From Reyranella sp. CPCC 100927 (lineage in GTDB: Bacteria > Pseudomonadota > Alphaproteobacteria > Reyranellales > Reyranellaceae), in assembly GCF_007859315.1 (NCBI RefSeq), contig NZ_VOHA01000012.1:62001-126000 (forward strand): a stretch of 64,000 nucleotides of DNA, read 5' to 3'. Shown here piece after piece: positions 15,377-23,485 of this stretch. How positions within the stretch are numbered: the first letter of the stretch is position 1; every line of letters begins with the position of its first letter. Made by a program: the position numbers and the translations under genes. Under the pieces are notes generated by a model. The model saw nothing but the letters and a program-made list of their open reading frames with translations, was not told the DNA's origin and did no database searches.

Positions 15377-17674
15377 CTACCCCTTCACCGACCGGATTGC
15401 TTCCCATACGCGATGCGGTGTGGCCGGCATCTGGATGTTGCGTACGCCCAGCGGCCAGAGTGCGTCCATGATCGCGTTGAGGGTCGTGGGCGTGGAGCCG
15501 ACCGTGCCCGATTCGCCGACACCCTTGACGCCCAGCGGGTTGCTCTTGGCCGGCACCGAGTCGTCGAGCGTGTTGTTGAACGTCGGCAGATCGTCGGCCC
15601 GCGGCATGGCGTAGTCCATGAACGAGCCGGTCAGCAGCTGGCCGCTGTCGGCATCGTAGACCGCGCCCTCGAGCAGCGCCTGGCCGATCCCCTGGGCAGC
15701 ACCCCCGTGGATCTGGCCGAACACGATCGGCCGGTGCAGCGGCCGGCCGACATCGTCGACCGTCGTATAGCGGGCGATCTGGACCTTGCCGGTATCGGGA
15801 TCGATCTCGACCTCGGCCACATGGGCGCCATTGGGCCAGGCAATCCCGTCGACGGTGTTGACGTTCTCGATGAAGATCCGCTGGTCCGGCTGGCGGGCGG
15901 CCAGCGCGAAGAGGTCGATCGACCGGTCGGTGCCGACGATGCGGAAGGTGCCGGCGTCGTACTGGATGTCGCCGGCGGCGGCCTCCAGCGCGTCGGCGGC
16001 CAGCTCCTTGCCCTGGTCGAGCAGTTTCTGGGTCCCCGACGCCACGGCGGAGCCGCCGATATAGGCCGAGCGCGAGCCCATGGAGCCGACGCCGCCGACC
16101 CGGTCGGAATCGCCCATGGCGATCTCGATCTTGCCGGCATCGATGCCCAGCAGTTCGGCGGCAAGCTGGGTGAAGCTGGTCTGCAGCCCCTGCCCCATGC
16201 CCTGCGTGCCCATCCAGATGCGCAACTTGCCGTCGCCCAGCACCTCGTAATGGGCCATTTCATTCAGGACGTTGGCCGACGTCCATTCGACGTACGTCGC
16301 GAGACCACGCCCGTAGAGCTTGCCCCGGGTCTCGGCCGCCGCCTTGCGCGCGGCGAAGCCGTCCCAGTCCGCCGCGGTCAGCACCTTGGTGAGGAACAGG
16401 TCGAAGTCGCCCGAATCGTACTTCTCGCCCATCGCCGTCGTGTACGGCATCTGCGACGGCTGGACGAAATTGCGCCGGCGCAGTTCGGCCGGATCGATGC
16501 CGGTCTGGCGCGCCGCCGTGTCCATCAGCCGTTCGAGGTCGAGGATGCATTCCGGACGTCCGGCGCCGCGGTAGGCCCCGATGGTCGCCGTGTTGGTCAG
16601 CACGCAGGCCAGCCGCAGGTCGAGCGTCGGGATGTCGTAGGTGCCGGTCACCACCTTGGGGCCGACGAACAGCGGGATCACCACGCCGGCGCGCGCCGGG
16701 TAGGCGCCGATATTGGCCCACGCCTCCAGGCGCAGCCCCAGGATGCGGCCGTCCTTGTCCAGTGCCAGCGAGGCCTTGTGCAGCTGGTCGCGACCGGCCG
16801 TGGTGCCGGCGAACTCCTCGCCGCGCTCGGCCCGCCACTTCACCGGCCGCTTCAGCACCTTGCAGGCCCACACCGCCACCGACTCGTCGGGCTGGATGCC
16901 GACCTTCATGCCGAAGCCGCCGCCGATGTCGCGCACCAGCACGCGGACCTTGTCCTTCGGCATCTTCAGGATCGTCTCGCACAGCGTGTCGCGGGTCACC
17001 GACGGGTTCTGGCTGCCGATATGAACGACGATACGATCCTCGTCCCACTCCGCCAGGATGGCGCGCGGCTCCATGGCGTTGACGATCAGCCGCTGGTGCT
17101 CGATCTCCAGCGAGACGACGTGAGCGGCGGCCTTGAAGGCCGCATCCGTCTTGGCCTGGTCACCGAACCGGTTGACCCCGATGATGTTGCCCGGTGCGTC
17201 ATGCCACACCAGCGGCGCACCGTCGGCCAGCGCCGCCTTGGTGTCGGTCACCGACGGCTGCATGTCGTAGTCGATCGCGACCAGGTCGGCGGCGTCCTGC
17301 GCCTGCGCCCGCGTCTGGGCGATCACCGCCACCACCGGCTCACCGACGTGGCGTACCACCTCGTGCGCCAGCGAGCGGCGCGGCGTCATTTCCGGCTTCT
17401 GGCCGTCGGCCCGCGGAAACATGGCCGGAAAGGCGAACGTGCCGACGCCCTCGGCTGCCATGTCGGCCCAGGTATAGACCGCCACGACGCCGGGCGCGGC
17501 CTTCGCCGCCGACGTGTCGATCGACGTGATCGTCGCGTGCGCATGCGGCGAGCGCACCAGCACCATCTCGACTTGCTCGGGCCGCGACAGGTTGTCGGCG
17601 AAACCACCCTTGCCCGTCAGCAAACGCTGGTCCTCAACACGACTGATGTACTGCGCCTTACCAAACGCCGCCAT
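15377..17674 (-). CDS. Xanthine dehydrogenase / CO dehydrogenase family molybdopterin subunit, CoxL form II type
   Basis: 765 residues, a complete large subunit. An N-terminal a/b hammerhead domain (about 15-125) precedes the molybdopterin-binding region. IGGGFGMKVGIQPDE is near residue 250. The active-site loop at 366-373 reads AYRGAGR, the form II signature, instead of the AYRCSFR of true aerobic CO dehydrogenase. The catalytic Glu is in GVGESG (about Glu721). Such enzymes hydroxylate carbon next to N or C=O in heterocycles or aldehydes. The usual FAD (CoxM) and 2Fe-2S (CoxS) partners are absent on both sides, so it must pair with subunits encoded elsewhere. Confidence 0.88.
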   Translation of the reverse strand: MAAFGKAQYISRVEDQRLLTGKGGFADNLSRPEQVEMVLVRSPHAHATITSIDTSAAKAAPGVVAVYTWADMAAEGVGTFAFPAMFPRADGQKPEMTPRRSLAHEVVRHVGEPVVAVIAQTRAQAQDAADLVAIDYDMQPSVTDTKAALADGAPLVWHDAPGNIIGVNRFGDQAKTDAAFKAAAHVVSLEIEHQRLIVNAMEPRAILAEWDEDRIVVHIGSQNPSVTRDTLCETILKMPKDKVRVLVRDIGGGFGMKVGIQPDESVAVWACKVLKRPVKWRAERGEEFAGTTAGRDQLHKASLALDKDGRILGLRLEAWANIGAYPARAGVVIPLFVGPKVVTGTYDIPTLDLRLACVLTNTATIGAYRGAGRPECILDLERLMDTAARQTGIDPAELRRRNFVQPSQMPYTTAMGEKYDSGDFDLFLTKVLTAADWDGFAARKAAAETRGKLYGRGLATYVEWTSANVLNEMAHYEVLGDGKLRIWMGTQGMGQGLQTSFTQLAAELLGIDAGKIEIAMGDSDRVGGVGSMGSRSAYIGGSAVASGTQKLLDQGKELAADALEAAAGDIQYDAGTFRIVGTDRSIDLFALAARQPDQRIFIENVNTVDGIAWPNGAHVAEVEIDPDTGKVQIARYTTVDDVGRPLHRPIVFGQIHGGAAQGIGQALLEGAVYDADSGQLLTGSFMDYAMPRADDLPTFNNTLDDSVPAKSNPLGVKGVGESGTVGSTPTTLNAIMDALWPLGVRNIQMPATPHRVWEAIRSVKG

Positions 17675-17782
17675 GGCTCGCTCCGCGAAACATCTATGGA
17701 AAAAGGTCGCGGACTATAGCGGCTGGCATGCGGAGGGAAACAGCTTCCGTATTGCCACATCCCGTGAATGACTATTCCGATA

Positions 17783-18631
17783 TCAGCCATAGCGCAGCTG
17801 CAGCACCAACCGATCGTGCCGTTCCGGCGGCAACGCCTTGTGAAAACCGAAGGGATCCTCGAGGAAACCGAAGCCGGCGGGACCTTCGACGACGATCTGG
17901 CGATCCGCGCCATAGTACGCCGCCAACGCGGCCTCATCGCGAAAGGCGGAGGCGAGCACGAACCGGAGCGGTTTGTCACGGGCGGAGCCGGGAACCATGA
18001 CGTGCGCACCGGAGTGCCGATCACTGGGTGTCAGATAGAAATAGGCATAGAGCCCGTTGAACCACGGCACATCGTAGTGGAAGTCGATCGTCTGGCCCAA
18101 GGCACGGCGCGCATCATCGGAAAGCGCACCGGCGAAACTCCAGAACAGGCGTACGCGCGGTGGCGGCGGCTGATATCCCAGAAACGCCGACGCGGCCTCG
18201 CGCAATCCCGGATCACCGCGGATGATCGTCACGGCGGTGCAATCCGTCGGCTGCCGCATATCCGCTACCGGCACGGGCTGGCCGTCGGCCAGCCTGCCAT
18301 GGCGGATGTCGACATAACGAAATTGCTCATCGATGCCGGGGCGCGTACAGGACGCCTGCTCGGCAAAGCCGACGATCGCCGCCACCATGTCGGCCGGCAG
18401 ACGCAGTCCCGCGTACAGGCCGCGCTGGCGCAACGCGGCGGCGGACACACGGGACGCGAGAGCGGGAAAGAGGGTGTCCGACTCACCTACCCCGGGCAGC
18501 AGCTGTGGCTTGGCCGCGTGCGCTGCAAGCCAGCTGTAGGCGCGCCGCATGACCGGGAACCGGCCGATCAGACGATGCGGGTGGTACCAGTGGCGCCACC
18601 GCTTGGGAAGATCTCGCACACCACACTCCAC
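17783..18631 (-). CDS. Putative Fe(II)/2-oxoglutarate dioxygenase-like protein (PhyH-like)
   Basis: 282 residues. I see the double-stranded beta-helix facial triad pattern: HYD at 185-187 (in TIDFHYDVPWFNGLYAYFYL), a distal His at about 264 (DPFGFHKAL) and an Arg a few residues later (Arg271 or Arg274), with SGAHVMVPGSA between. This resembles phytanoyl-CoA dioxygenase relatives. The N-terminal 130 residues are not recognised. The gene is isolated, with about 108 nt to coxL and a LysR gene 127 nt upstream on the same strand. The substrate is unknown, and family assignment rests on the motif pattern only. Confidence 0.5.
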   Translation of the reverse strand: MECGVRDLPKRWRHWYHPHRLIGRFPVMRRAYSWLAAHAAKPQLLPGVGESDTLFPALASRVSAAALRQRGLYAGLRLPADMVAAIVGFAEQASCTRPGIDEQFRYVDIRHGRLADGQPVPVADMRQPTDCTAVTIIRGDPGLREAASAFLGYQPPPPRVRLFWSFAGALSDDARRALGQTIDFHYDVPWFNGLYAYFYLTPSDRHSGAHVMVPGSARDKPLRFVLASAFRDEAALAAYYGADRQIVVEGPAGFGFLEDPFGFHKALPPERHDRLVLQLRYG

Positions 18632-18758
18632 GCTGCGGACCGGCGTTGGGTGTGCGGACCTTAGTCATGGCGGCCGTGGATAGCCGTGTCATTTCCATGT
18701 CCAGTGTCGTGCGCATCATCGAGCGAGTCGATGATGCGACTGAACGACAACGACTATT

Positions 18759-19676
18759 TCAAGCACGGCCGATGTCAGCTTCGAGTTTTTCGCGGATCGT
18801 GGTGATCAGAATGTCCTGCAGCTTGCGCGCTGCCGTACTCTGCTTTCCCTCGGCGTGGTGCAGCAGCAGGCGGAGACTGCCGGACGACAGCGGCGGCAGG
18901 CCGTCCTGGTCTCCCAGGATGATCAGCGGCGATCGCAACCCGATCGGCGTACGCACCGAAACGCCCAACCCCGCTTCGACCGCCGACCATTGGCTGGAAA
19001 GACTGGGGCTCGAAAAGGCGAGACGCCACGGCAGCCTTTTCGCTTCAAGAGTCTGCACCGCCACGCGCCGGAACTCGCACGGGGGCTCGAACAGCACCAG
19101 CGGGATGTGATCGGCGCCCTGCCAGGACCGGTCGCTCGAACCGATCCAGACCATGGGAACGCGGCCGAGAGCGATGGCGCCGCGTGCGTTCTTGTCGCCG
19201 AACGTCAGGGCGAAATCGAGCTGCTGGCGCGCCAGCGCGTCGAGGAGAACCGCGTTGCGGTCGGCTTTCACTTCGATGACGATCGACGGATGGGCGCGCG
19301 CGAAGCGGGCAAGGATTTTCGTCAGCCAACCATCGGCGAAGTCCTGCGAAATTCCCAGGCGCACGGAACCGGCCAGCCGCAACGTCGTGACCGCCGCCAC
19401 CGTTTCGTCGTTCAGCTCCAGCAAGCGGCGCGCATAGGCCAGCAGCACGTCGCCGCCCTCGGTCAGGGCCAGGCCGCGGCCGTTCTTCTGGAACAGCGGC
19501 GCGCCGGTGACCTCCTCGAGCCGCCTGAGCTGCAGGCTCACGGCGGGCTGCGAGCGTCCCACGCGCTGCGCCGCGCGCGCCACGCCGCCCAGGTCGACGA
19601 CGGCGACGAACGTGCGCAACAGCGCCATGTCGAGATTCACACGTGTCGCCTCGATGGATCTGGCAGCGGTGTTCAC
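18759..19676 (-). CDS. LysR family transcriptional regulator
   Basis: 305 residues from GTG 19676; ATG 19628 (residue 17) would give 289 residues, closer to the family norm. The winged helix-turn-helix is ALLRTFVAVVDLGGVARAAQ to GRSQPAVSLQLRRLEEVTG, followed by the LysR substrate-binding domain from about residue 105 (VRLGISQDFADGWL). It is divergent from the DUF4865 gene; the 132-nt intergenic region contains a TTTGAAA-N8-TTTCAAA operator candidate. It probably controls the DUF4865 gene and itself. Confidence 0.9.
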   Translation of the reverse strand: MNTAARSIEATRVNLDMALLRTFVAVVDLGGVARAAQRVGRSQPAVSLQLRRLEEVTGAPLFQKNGRGLALTEGGDVLLAYARRLLELNDETVAAVTTLRLAGSVRLGISQDFADGWLTKILARFARAHPSIVIEVKADRNAVLLDALARQQLDFALTFGDKNARGAIALGRVPMVWIGSSDRSWQGADHIPLVLFEPPCEFRRVAVQTLEAKRLPWRLAFSSPSLSSQWSAVEAGLGVSVRTPIGLRSPLIILGDQDGLPPLSSGSLRLLLHHAEGKQSTAARKLQDILITTIREKLEADIGRA

Positions 19677-19731
19677 GGGCCCCTACCGATTCGCGGGCTG
19701 CGAAATAGATTAATATTAGAAATATGTTTGT

Positions 19732-19753
19732 TTTGAAATATAAATTTTTCAAA
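19732..19753. promoter_or_regulatory. Candidate LysR operator
   Basis: Perfect interrupted palindrome TTTGAAA (19732-19738), 8-nt spacer, TTTCAAA (19747-19753), fitting the T-N11-A LysR-box rule. It sits in an AT-rich 132-nt divergent intergenic region between the LysR and DUF4865 genes. Confidence 0.6.
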
Positions 19754-19808
19754 TATATCGGCAATCACCAGGTTTGCCCCGAGATGCTTGTTACGAACGG
19801 AGCCGATC

Positions 19809-20393
19809 ATGATCGCGATGCAGTACAGCTTCGTGCTCCCCGCCGACTACGATATGTCGATCATCGAACGACGGGTGGCCGAGAAAGGTCACCTGCTGGA
19901 TGACTTTCCCGATCTGCGGTTCAAGGCCTATCTGTTCGCCAGCCGCCGCAAGGGGCAACTGCAGAGCGTCGAGAATCTCTACGCGCCCTTCTACGTGTGG
20001 AACAGCACCGCCGGAATGAACGCGTTTCTGTGCGGTCCCGGCTTCGTCGGCGTGACGCAGTCCTTCGGCTGGCCCGTGGTCAGAACGTGGTCGGTGTGGC
20101 AGGCACAACTGTCGCCCGAGATCCATCGCGCTGTGTTCGCCACACGCGAGGTCGCCCCCATCGCGCCCCATGCCGCGCTCGCCGACCTGCGCCGGCGTGA
20201 GAGCGATGACGCCGTCGCCGATGTCGAGCGCGATGGCGTCCTGGGATCGGTGACCGCTTTCGAGCCCGCGACCTGGACCCGCGTGCGCCTGCGGCTGTGG
20301 GGCGAGGTCCGCGCGGTCGCGGCCCGCGACGGCCTGCAGGCCTACGACATCGGCCACATGTCGACGCCGGGTCTCATCCGAACCGCAGCTTGA
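19809..20393 (+). CDS. DUF4865 family protein
   Basis: 194 residues from ATG 19809, chosen because CGGAG lies 6 nt upstream; a TTG at 19788 is also possible. The sequence MQYSFVLPADYDMSIIERRV, then LRFKAYLF, ENLYAPFYVWN, GMNAFLCGPGFVGVTQSFGWP and VRTWSVW is the DUF4865 pattern. Members are commonly found next to LysR regulators, as here, and have no established function. The repeated Trp/Tyr-rich blocks suggest a small ferredoxin-like or dimeric alpha-beta barrel fold, which is inference. It is followed by the convergent GMC gene. Confidence 0.75.
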   Translation: MIAMQYSFVLPADYDMSIIERRVAEKGHLLDDFPDLRFKAYLFASRRKGQLQSVENLYAPFYVWNSTAGMNAFLCGPGFVGVTQSFGWPVVRTWSVWQAQLSPEIHRAVFATREVAPIAPHAALADLRRRESDDAVADVERDGVLGSVTAFEPATWTRVRLRLWGEVRAVAARDGLQAYDIGHMSTPGLIRTAA

Positions 20394-20524
20394 GTGACCC
20401 ACCAGATCGAAGGCCTGAAAGCGCGGGCCTCTGGCCTGCTCATGCCAGCGCACCACGCGCAGCGACGAACGCGACGCTCTCGCCTGAAAAAATGCCGGCG
20501 GGGCGACCGTGCTCCCAGGACGCA

Positions 20525-22120
20525 CTACGCCGCCTTGGCATCCTCGCGGATCATGGCGGCCCCCTTCTCGGCGATCATGATGGTGGGCGCGTTGGTGTTG
20601 GTGGTCGTGACGCTGGGCATGATCGACGCATCGATCACACGCAGTCGCTCGATGCCGCGAACCCGCAGGCGGGAATCGACGACCGCCATGGGATCCTCGC
20701 CCATGCGACAGGTGCCGACCGGATGATAGACGGTGTTGCCCGTGCGGCGCGCGAAGTCGGCCAGGGCGTCATCCGACTCGACCTGCCGTCCGGGCACCGT
20801 TTCCTCGACGCGGTGCGGTGCGAACGCCGGTGCGGCGAAGATACGCCGCGCATGGCGGATGCCGGCGATCAGCACCTGCATATCGGCCGGCACCGAGAGG
20901 TAGTTCGGCCGGATGACGGGGCGCGCCAGCGGGTCGGCCGAGGCAGCCATGATCGTACCGCGGCTTTCCGGCCGCGCGATCGAGCAGGCGATGGTCATGC
21001 CGGGCGTGCGTTCCAGATCACCGAAGCGCTGCTGATCGTAGCTGGCCGGCGAGAACAGGAGCTGGATGTCGGGACTGGCCAGTCCCTCGCGGCTGCGGCA
21101 CAGGACCATGGCACTGCTGACGCCGAAGGTGAGCGCGCCGCGCCCCACGGTCAGCCAGCGCGCCACCTCGCCGGCCAGCCGCAAGCCGCGCGACAGCTCG
21201 TTGATCGACACGGCACCTTTGACGCGCTGCGAAACCCGCGCGCAGTAGTGATCGGAGAGATTGGCGCCGACACCGGGCACGTCGTGCGCGACGGCAACGC
21301 CGATCGATTGCAGGTGTGATCCCGGTCCGACGCCCGATATCTGCAGCAGGTGCGGCGAGTTCACCGTGCCACCCGAGAGGATCACCTCGCGCGCCGCGTG
21401 AATCTGGCGCTCGGCACCGTCCTGGCGAATGGCGACGCCGGTGCACCGCTTGCCATCGAACAGCAACCGCGTCGCAACGGCATTGGTCTCGACGTGCAGG
21501 TTGGTCCGCCCCCGCGCTGCCCGCAGGAACGTCGTGGCCGTCGAGCCGCGGAAGCGGCCGTTGCGCGACATCTGGGAGTAGCCGACGCCCTCCTGCTGCG
21601 GCCCGTTGAGGTCGGGCGTGAGTGCAAAGCCGGCCTGCTGGGCGGCTTCGACAAAGCGATGCGTCAACGGCAGGGTGGTGCGGTAATCCTCGACCTGCAG
21701 CGGGCCGCCCTTGGCGCGGTTGGGACCGTCGCCCGACACATAGTTCTCCGACTTCATGAAATAAGGCAGCACATCGTCCCAGCCCCACCCACGGCAACCG
21801 CGCTGCGCCCAACTGTCATAGTCCGCTGCATTGCCGCGGATGTAGAGCATGCCGTTGATCGAGCTGCTGCCGCCCAGCACGCGCCCGCGTGGCCAGTGGA
21901 TCGAGCGGTCGGCGGTGCCGGCCTCGGGTTCGGTGCCGTAGTTCCAGTTCACGGCGGGATTGCGCAGCAGCTTCAGCACGCCGGCCGGCACGTGGATCCA
22001 GGGGTTCCGGTCGCGCGGGCCGGCCTCCAGCAGCACGACGCGGGCGCCATCCTCGCTCAGCCGGTTGGCCAGCACGCATCCGGCCGAGCCGGCACCGATG
22101 ATCACGTAATCCGCCTGCAT
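20525..22120 (-). CDS. GMC family FAD-dependent oxidoreductase (choline dehydrogenase-like)
   Basis: 531 residues from ATG 22120, preceded by AGAGAAG; the longer frame to 22195 runs into the hairpin repeat and is rejected. The FAD-binding motif IIGAGSAGCVLANRL is at residues 6-20, VVLLEAGP near 28, GRVLGGSSSINGMLYIRG near 78 and the GMC signature 2 LSGGTVNSPHLLQISGVGP near 248. The catalytic His is in YHPVGTCRMG and the Asn in TNTNAPTIMIAEKGA. It oxidises an alcohol to an aldehyde with a quinone or O2 acceptor. No betaine aldehyde dehydrogenase is adjacent, so choline is only one possible substrate. Confidence 0.88.
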   Translation of the reverse strand: MQADYVIIGAGSAGCVLANRLSEDGARVVLLEAGPRDRNPWIHVPAGVLKLLRNPAVNWNYGTEPEAGTADRSIHWPRGRVLGGSSSINGMLYIRGNAADYDSWAQRGCRGWGWDDVLPYFMKSENYVSGDGPNRAKGGPLQVEDYRTTLPLTHRFVEAAQQAGFALTPDLNGPQQEGVGYSQMSRNGRFRGSTATTFLRAARGRTNLHVETNAVATRLLFDGKRCTGVAIRQDGAERQIHAAREVILSGGTVNSPHLLQISGVGPGSHLQSIGVAVAHDVPGVGANLSDHYCARVSQRVKGAVSINELSRGLRLAGEVARWLTVGRGALTFGVSSAMVLCRSREGLASPDIQLLFSPASYDQQRFGDLERTPGMTIACSIARPESRGTIMAASADPLARPVIRPNYLSVPADMQVLIAGIRHARRIFAAPAFAPHRVEETVPGRQVESDDALADFARRTGNTVYHPVGTCRMGEDPMAVVDSRLRVRGIERLRVIDASIMPSVTTTNTNAPTIMIAEKGAAMIREDAKAA

Positions 22121-22155
22121 CGCTGCTTCTCTCCCAGGTCTGTCATGCACTCTGG

Positions 22156-22185
22156 CACCTCTCCCCGCGAGAGCGGGGAGAGGTG
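22156..22185. repeat. Perfect hairpin between the DctP and GMC genes
   Basis: CACCTCTCCCCGC (22156-22168) and GCGGGGAGAGGTG (22173-22185) around GAGA. It lies just after the dctP stop in transcription order, so it could attenuate read-through, but no U-run follows. Confidence 0.65.
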
Positions 22186-22201
22186 AATAGTCCATCGCCC
22201 G

Positions 22202-23305
22202 TCAGCGCTTCTTGCTGGCCTGCTGGGAGAACACGAAGTTGTCGAACGTGTTCTCGGCGACGCGGAACCACAGGTACTGCTCGTCGCGGAACGGCTTCCA
22301 CGACTCGAAGATCTTCTTGAACTTGGGATTCTTGGCCCCGATCTCGTCGTAGAGATCGAACGCAATGTCGTAGGCGGCCGACATCACCTCGCGCGGGAAG
22401 GGCCGCAATTCGGCGCCGGACGCAACCAGGCGGCGCAGCGCGCCCGGGCTGCCGGAATCATACTTGGCCAACACCCAGTTCATCTGCTCGCTGGCCACCG
22501 CCTGAATGGCGGTTCGATAGCTCGACGGCAGCTTCTCCCATTCCTTCAGGCTGAGATACAGGCCGGTCTGGGTGCAACCCTCCCACCAGCCGGGGTAGTA
22601 GTAGTACTTGGCGACCTTGGCGAAGCCGAGCTTCTCGTCGTCATAGGGGCCGACCCACTCGGCGGCGTCGATGGTGCCCTTTTCCAGCGCCGGATAGATG
22701 TCGCCGCCGGCGATCTGCTGCGGCACCACGCCCAGCCGGCTCAGGACCTGGCCGGCAAAGCCGGCGATCCGGAACTTCAGACCCTTGAGGTCTTCCAGCG
22801 ATTTGATTTCGCGGCGGAACCAGCCGCCCATCTGCGCGCCGGTGTGGGCAATCGGCACATAGACGCAGTTGTAGTCCTTCAGGAAGTCGTTGATCAGATC
22901 CAGCCCACCGCCGGCGATGATCCAGGCATTGTGCTGGCGGGTATTCATGCCGAACGGCAACGTCGTCGCGAAGGAGAACGCCGGATCCTTGCCGACATAA
23001 TAGTAACCGGCGGTGTAGCCGCCCTCGACGGTGCCGTTCTGGACGGCGTCGATCACCTGCAGGGCGGGGACGACCTCGCCCGGCGCGAACCACTTGATCT
23101 GGAACTTACCGCCGGTCAGTTCGCCGACCCGCTTCGCGAGCTCGTCCATGACCGTGGTCGGAATATCCAGGTTCTTGGGGAAGCTGGACGTCAGCCGCCA
23201 GCGCACCTCCGGGTGTTCCTGCGCGATCGCCGGCGCGGCGACGGCATGCGCGGCGACCGCTGCCGATCCGGCGCCGGCCGTCTTCATCAAACCCCGTCTT
23301 TTCAT
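22202..23305 (-). CDS. TRAP transporter solute-binding protein (DctP/TakP type)
   Basis: 367 residues. The N-terminus MKRRGLMKTAGAGSAAV with an AHAVAAPAIAQE cleavage region is a Tat/Sec-like export signal. The mature part shows the DctP fold: FPKNLDIPTTVMDELAKRV, GYYYVGKDPAFSFATTLPFG near residue 98, the conserved ligand-binding Arg in GLKFRIAGFAGQV near 178, and AAEWVGPYDDEKLGF near 213. The aromatic, glycine-rich signature resembles alpha-keto-acid binding proteins. No DctQ/DctM permease genes adjoin it, so it is an orphan or works with the permease encoded elsewhere. Confidence 0.85.
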   Translation of the reverse strand: MKRRGLMKTAGAGSAAVAAHAVAAPAIAQEHPEVRWRLTSSFPKNLDIPTTVMDELAKRVGELTGGKFQIKWFAPGEVVPALQVIDAVQNGTVEGGYTAGYYYVGKDPAFSFATTLPFGMNTRQHNAWIIAGGGLDLINDFLKDYNCVYVPIAHTGAQMGGWFRREIKSLEDLKGLKFRIAGFAGQVLSRLGVVPQQIAGGDIYPALEKGTIDAAEWVGPYDDEKLGFAKVAKYYYYPGWWEGCTQTGLYLSLKEWEKLPSSYRTAIQAVASEQMNWVLAKYDSGSPGALRRLVASGAELRPFPREVMSAAYDIAFDLYDEIGAKNPKFKKIFESWKPFRDEQYLWFRVAENTFDNFVFSQQASKKR

Positions 23306-23485
23306 TGTGTCTGCCTATCCTCCGCACGTCCCGATGACATGCGCCGCCAGCCTAGCCCGCCTGGTACGCGGCCGGCGCACCGCCAGGTGCAGTGCTGCCG
23401 TGCGATGGTTGCGTGCCGGTCTTCCCTCGCGACACGCCTCAGACTACGCTGCGTCCGACGACTCAAATCAGTGAGGGGGATACCC

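Noticed and set aside
15377-17674. Carbon monoxide dehydrogenase
   Set aside because: The active-site loop is AYRGAGR and not the AYRCSFR of true CO dehydrogenase, and partner subunits are missing.
15233-17719. 828-residue plus-strand open frame
   Set aside because: Antisense shadow of the coxL form II gene, whose minus-strand frame has complete molybdopterin motifs.
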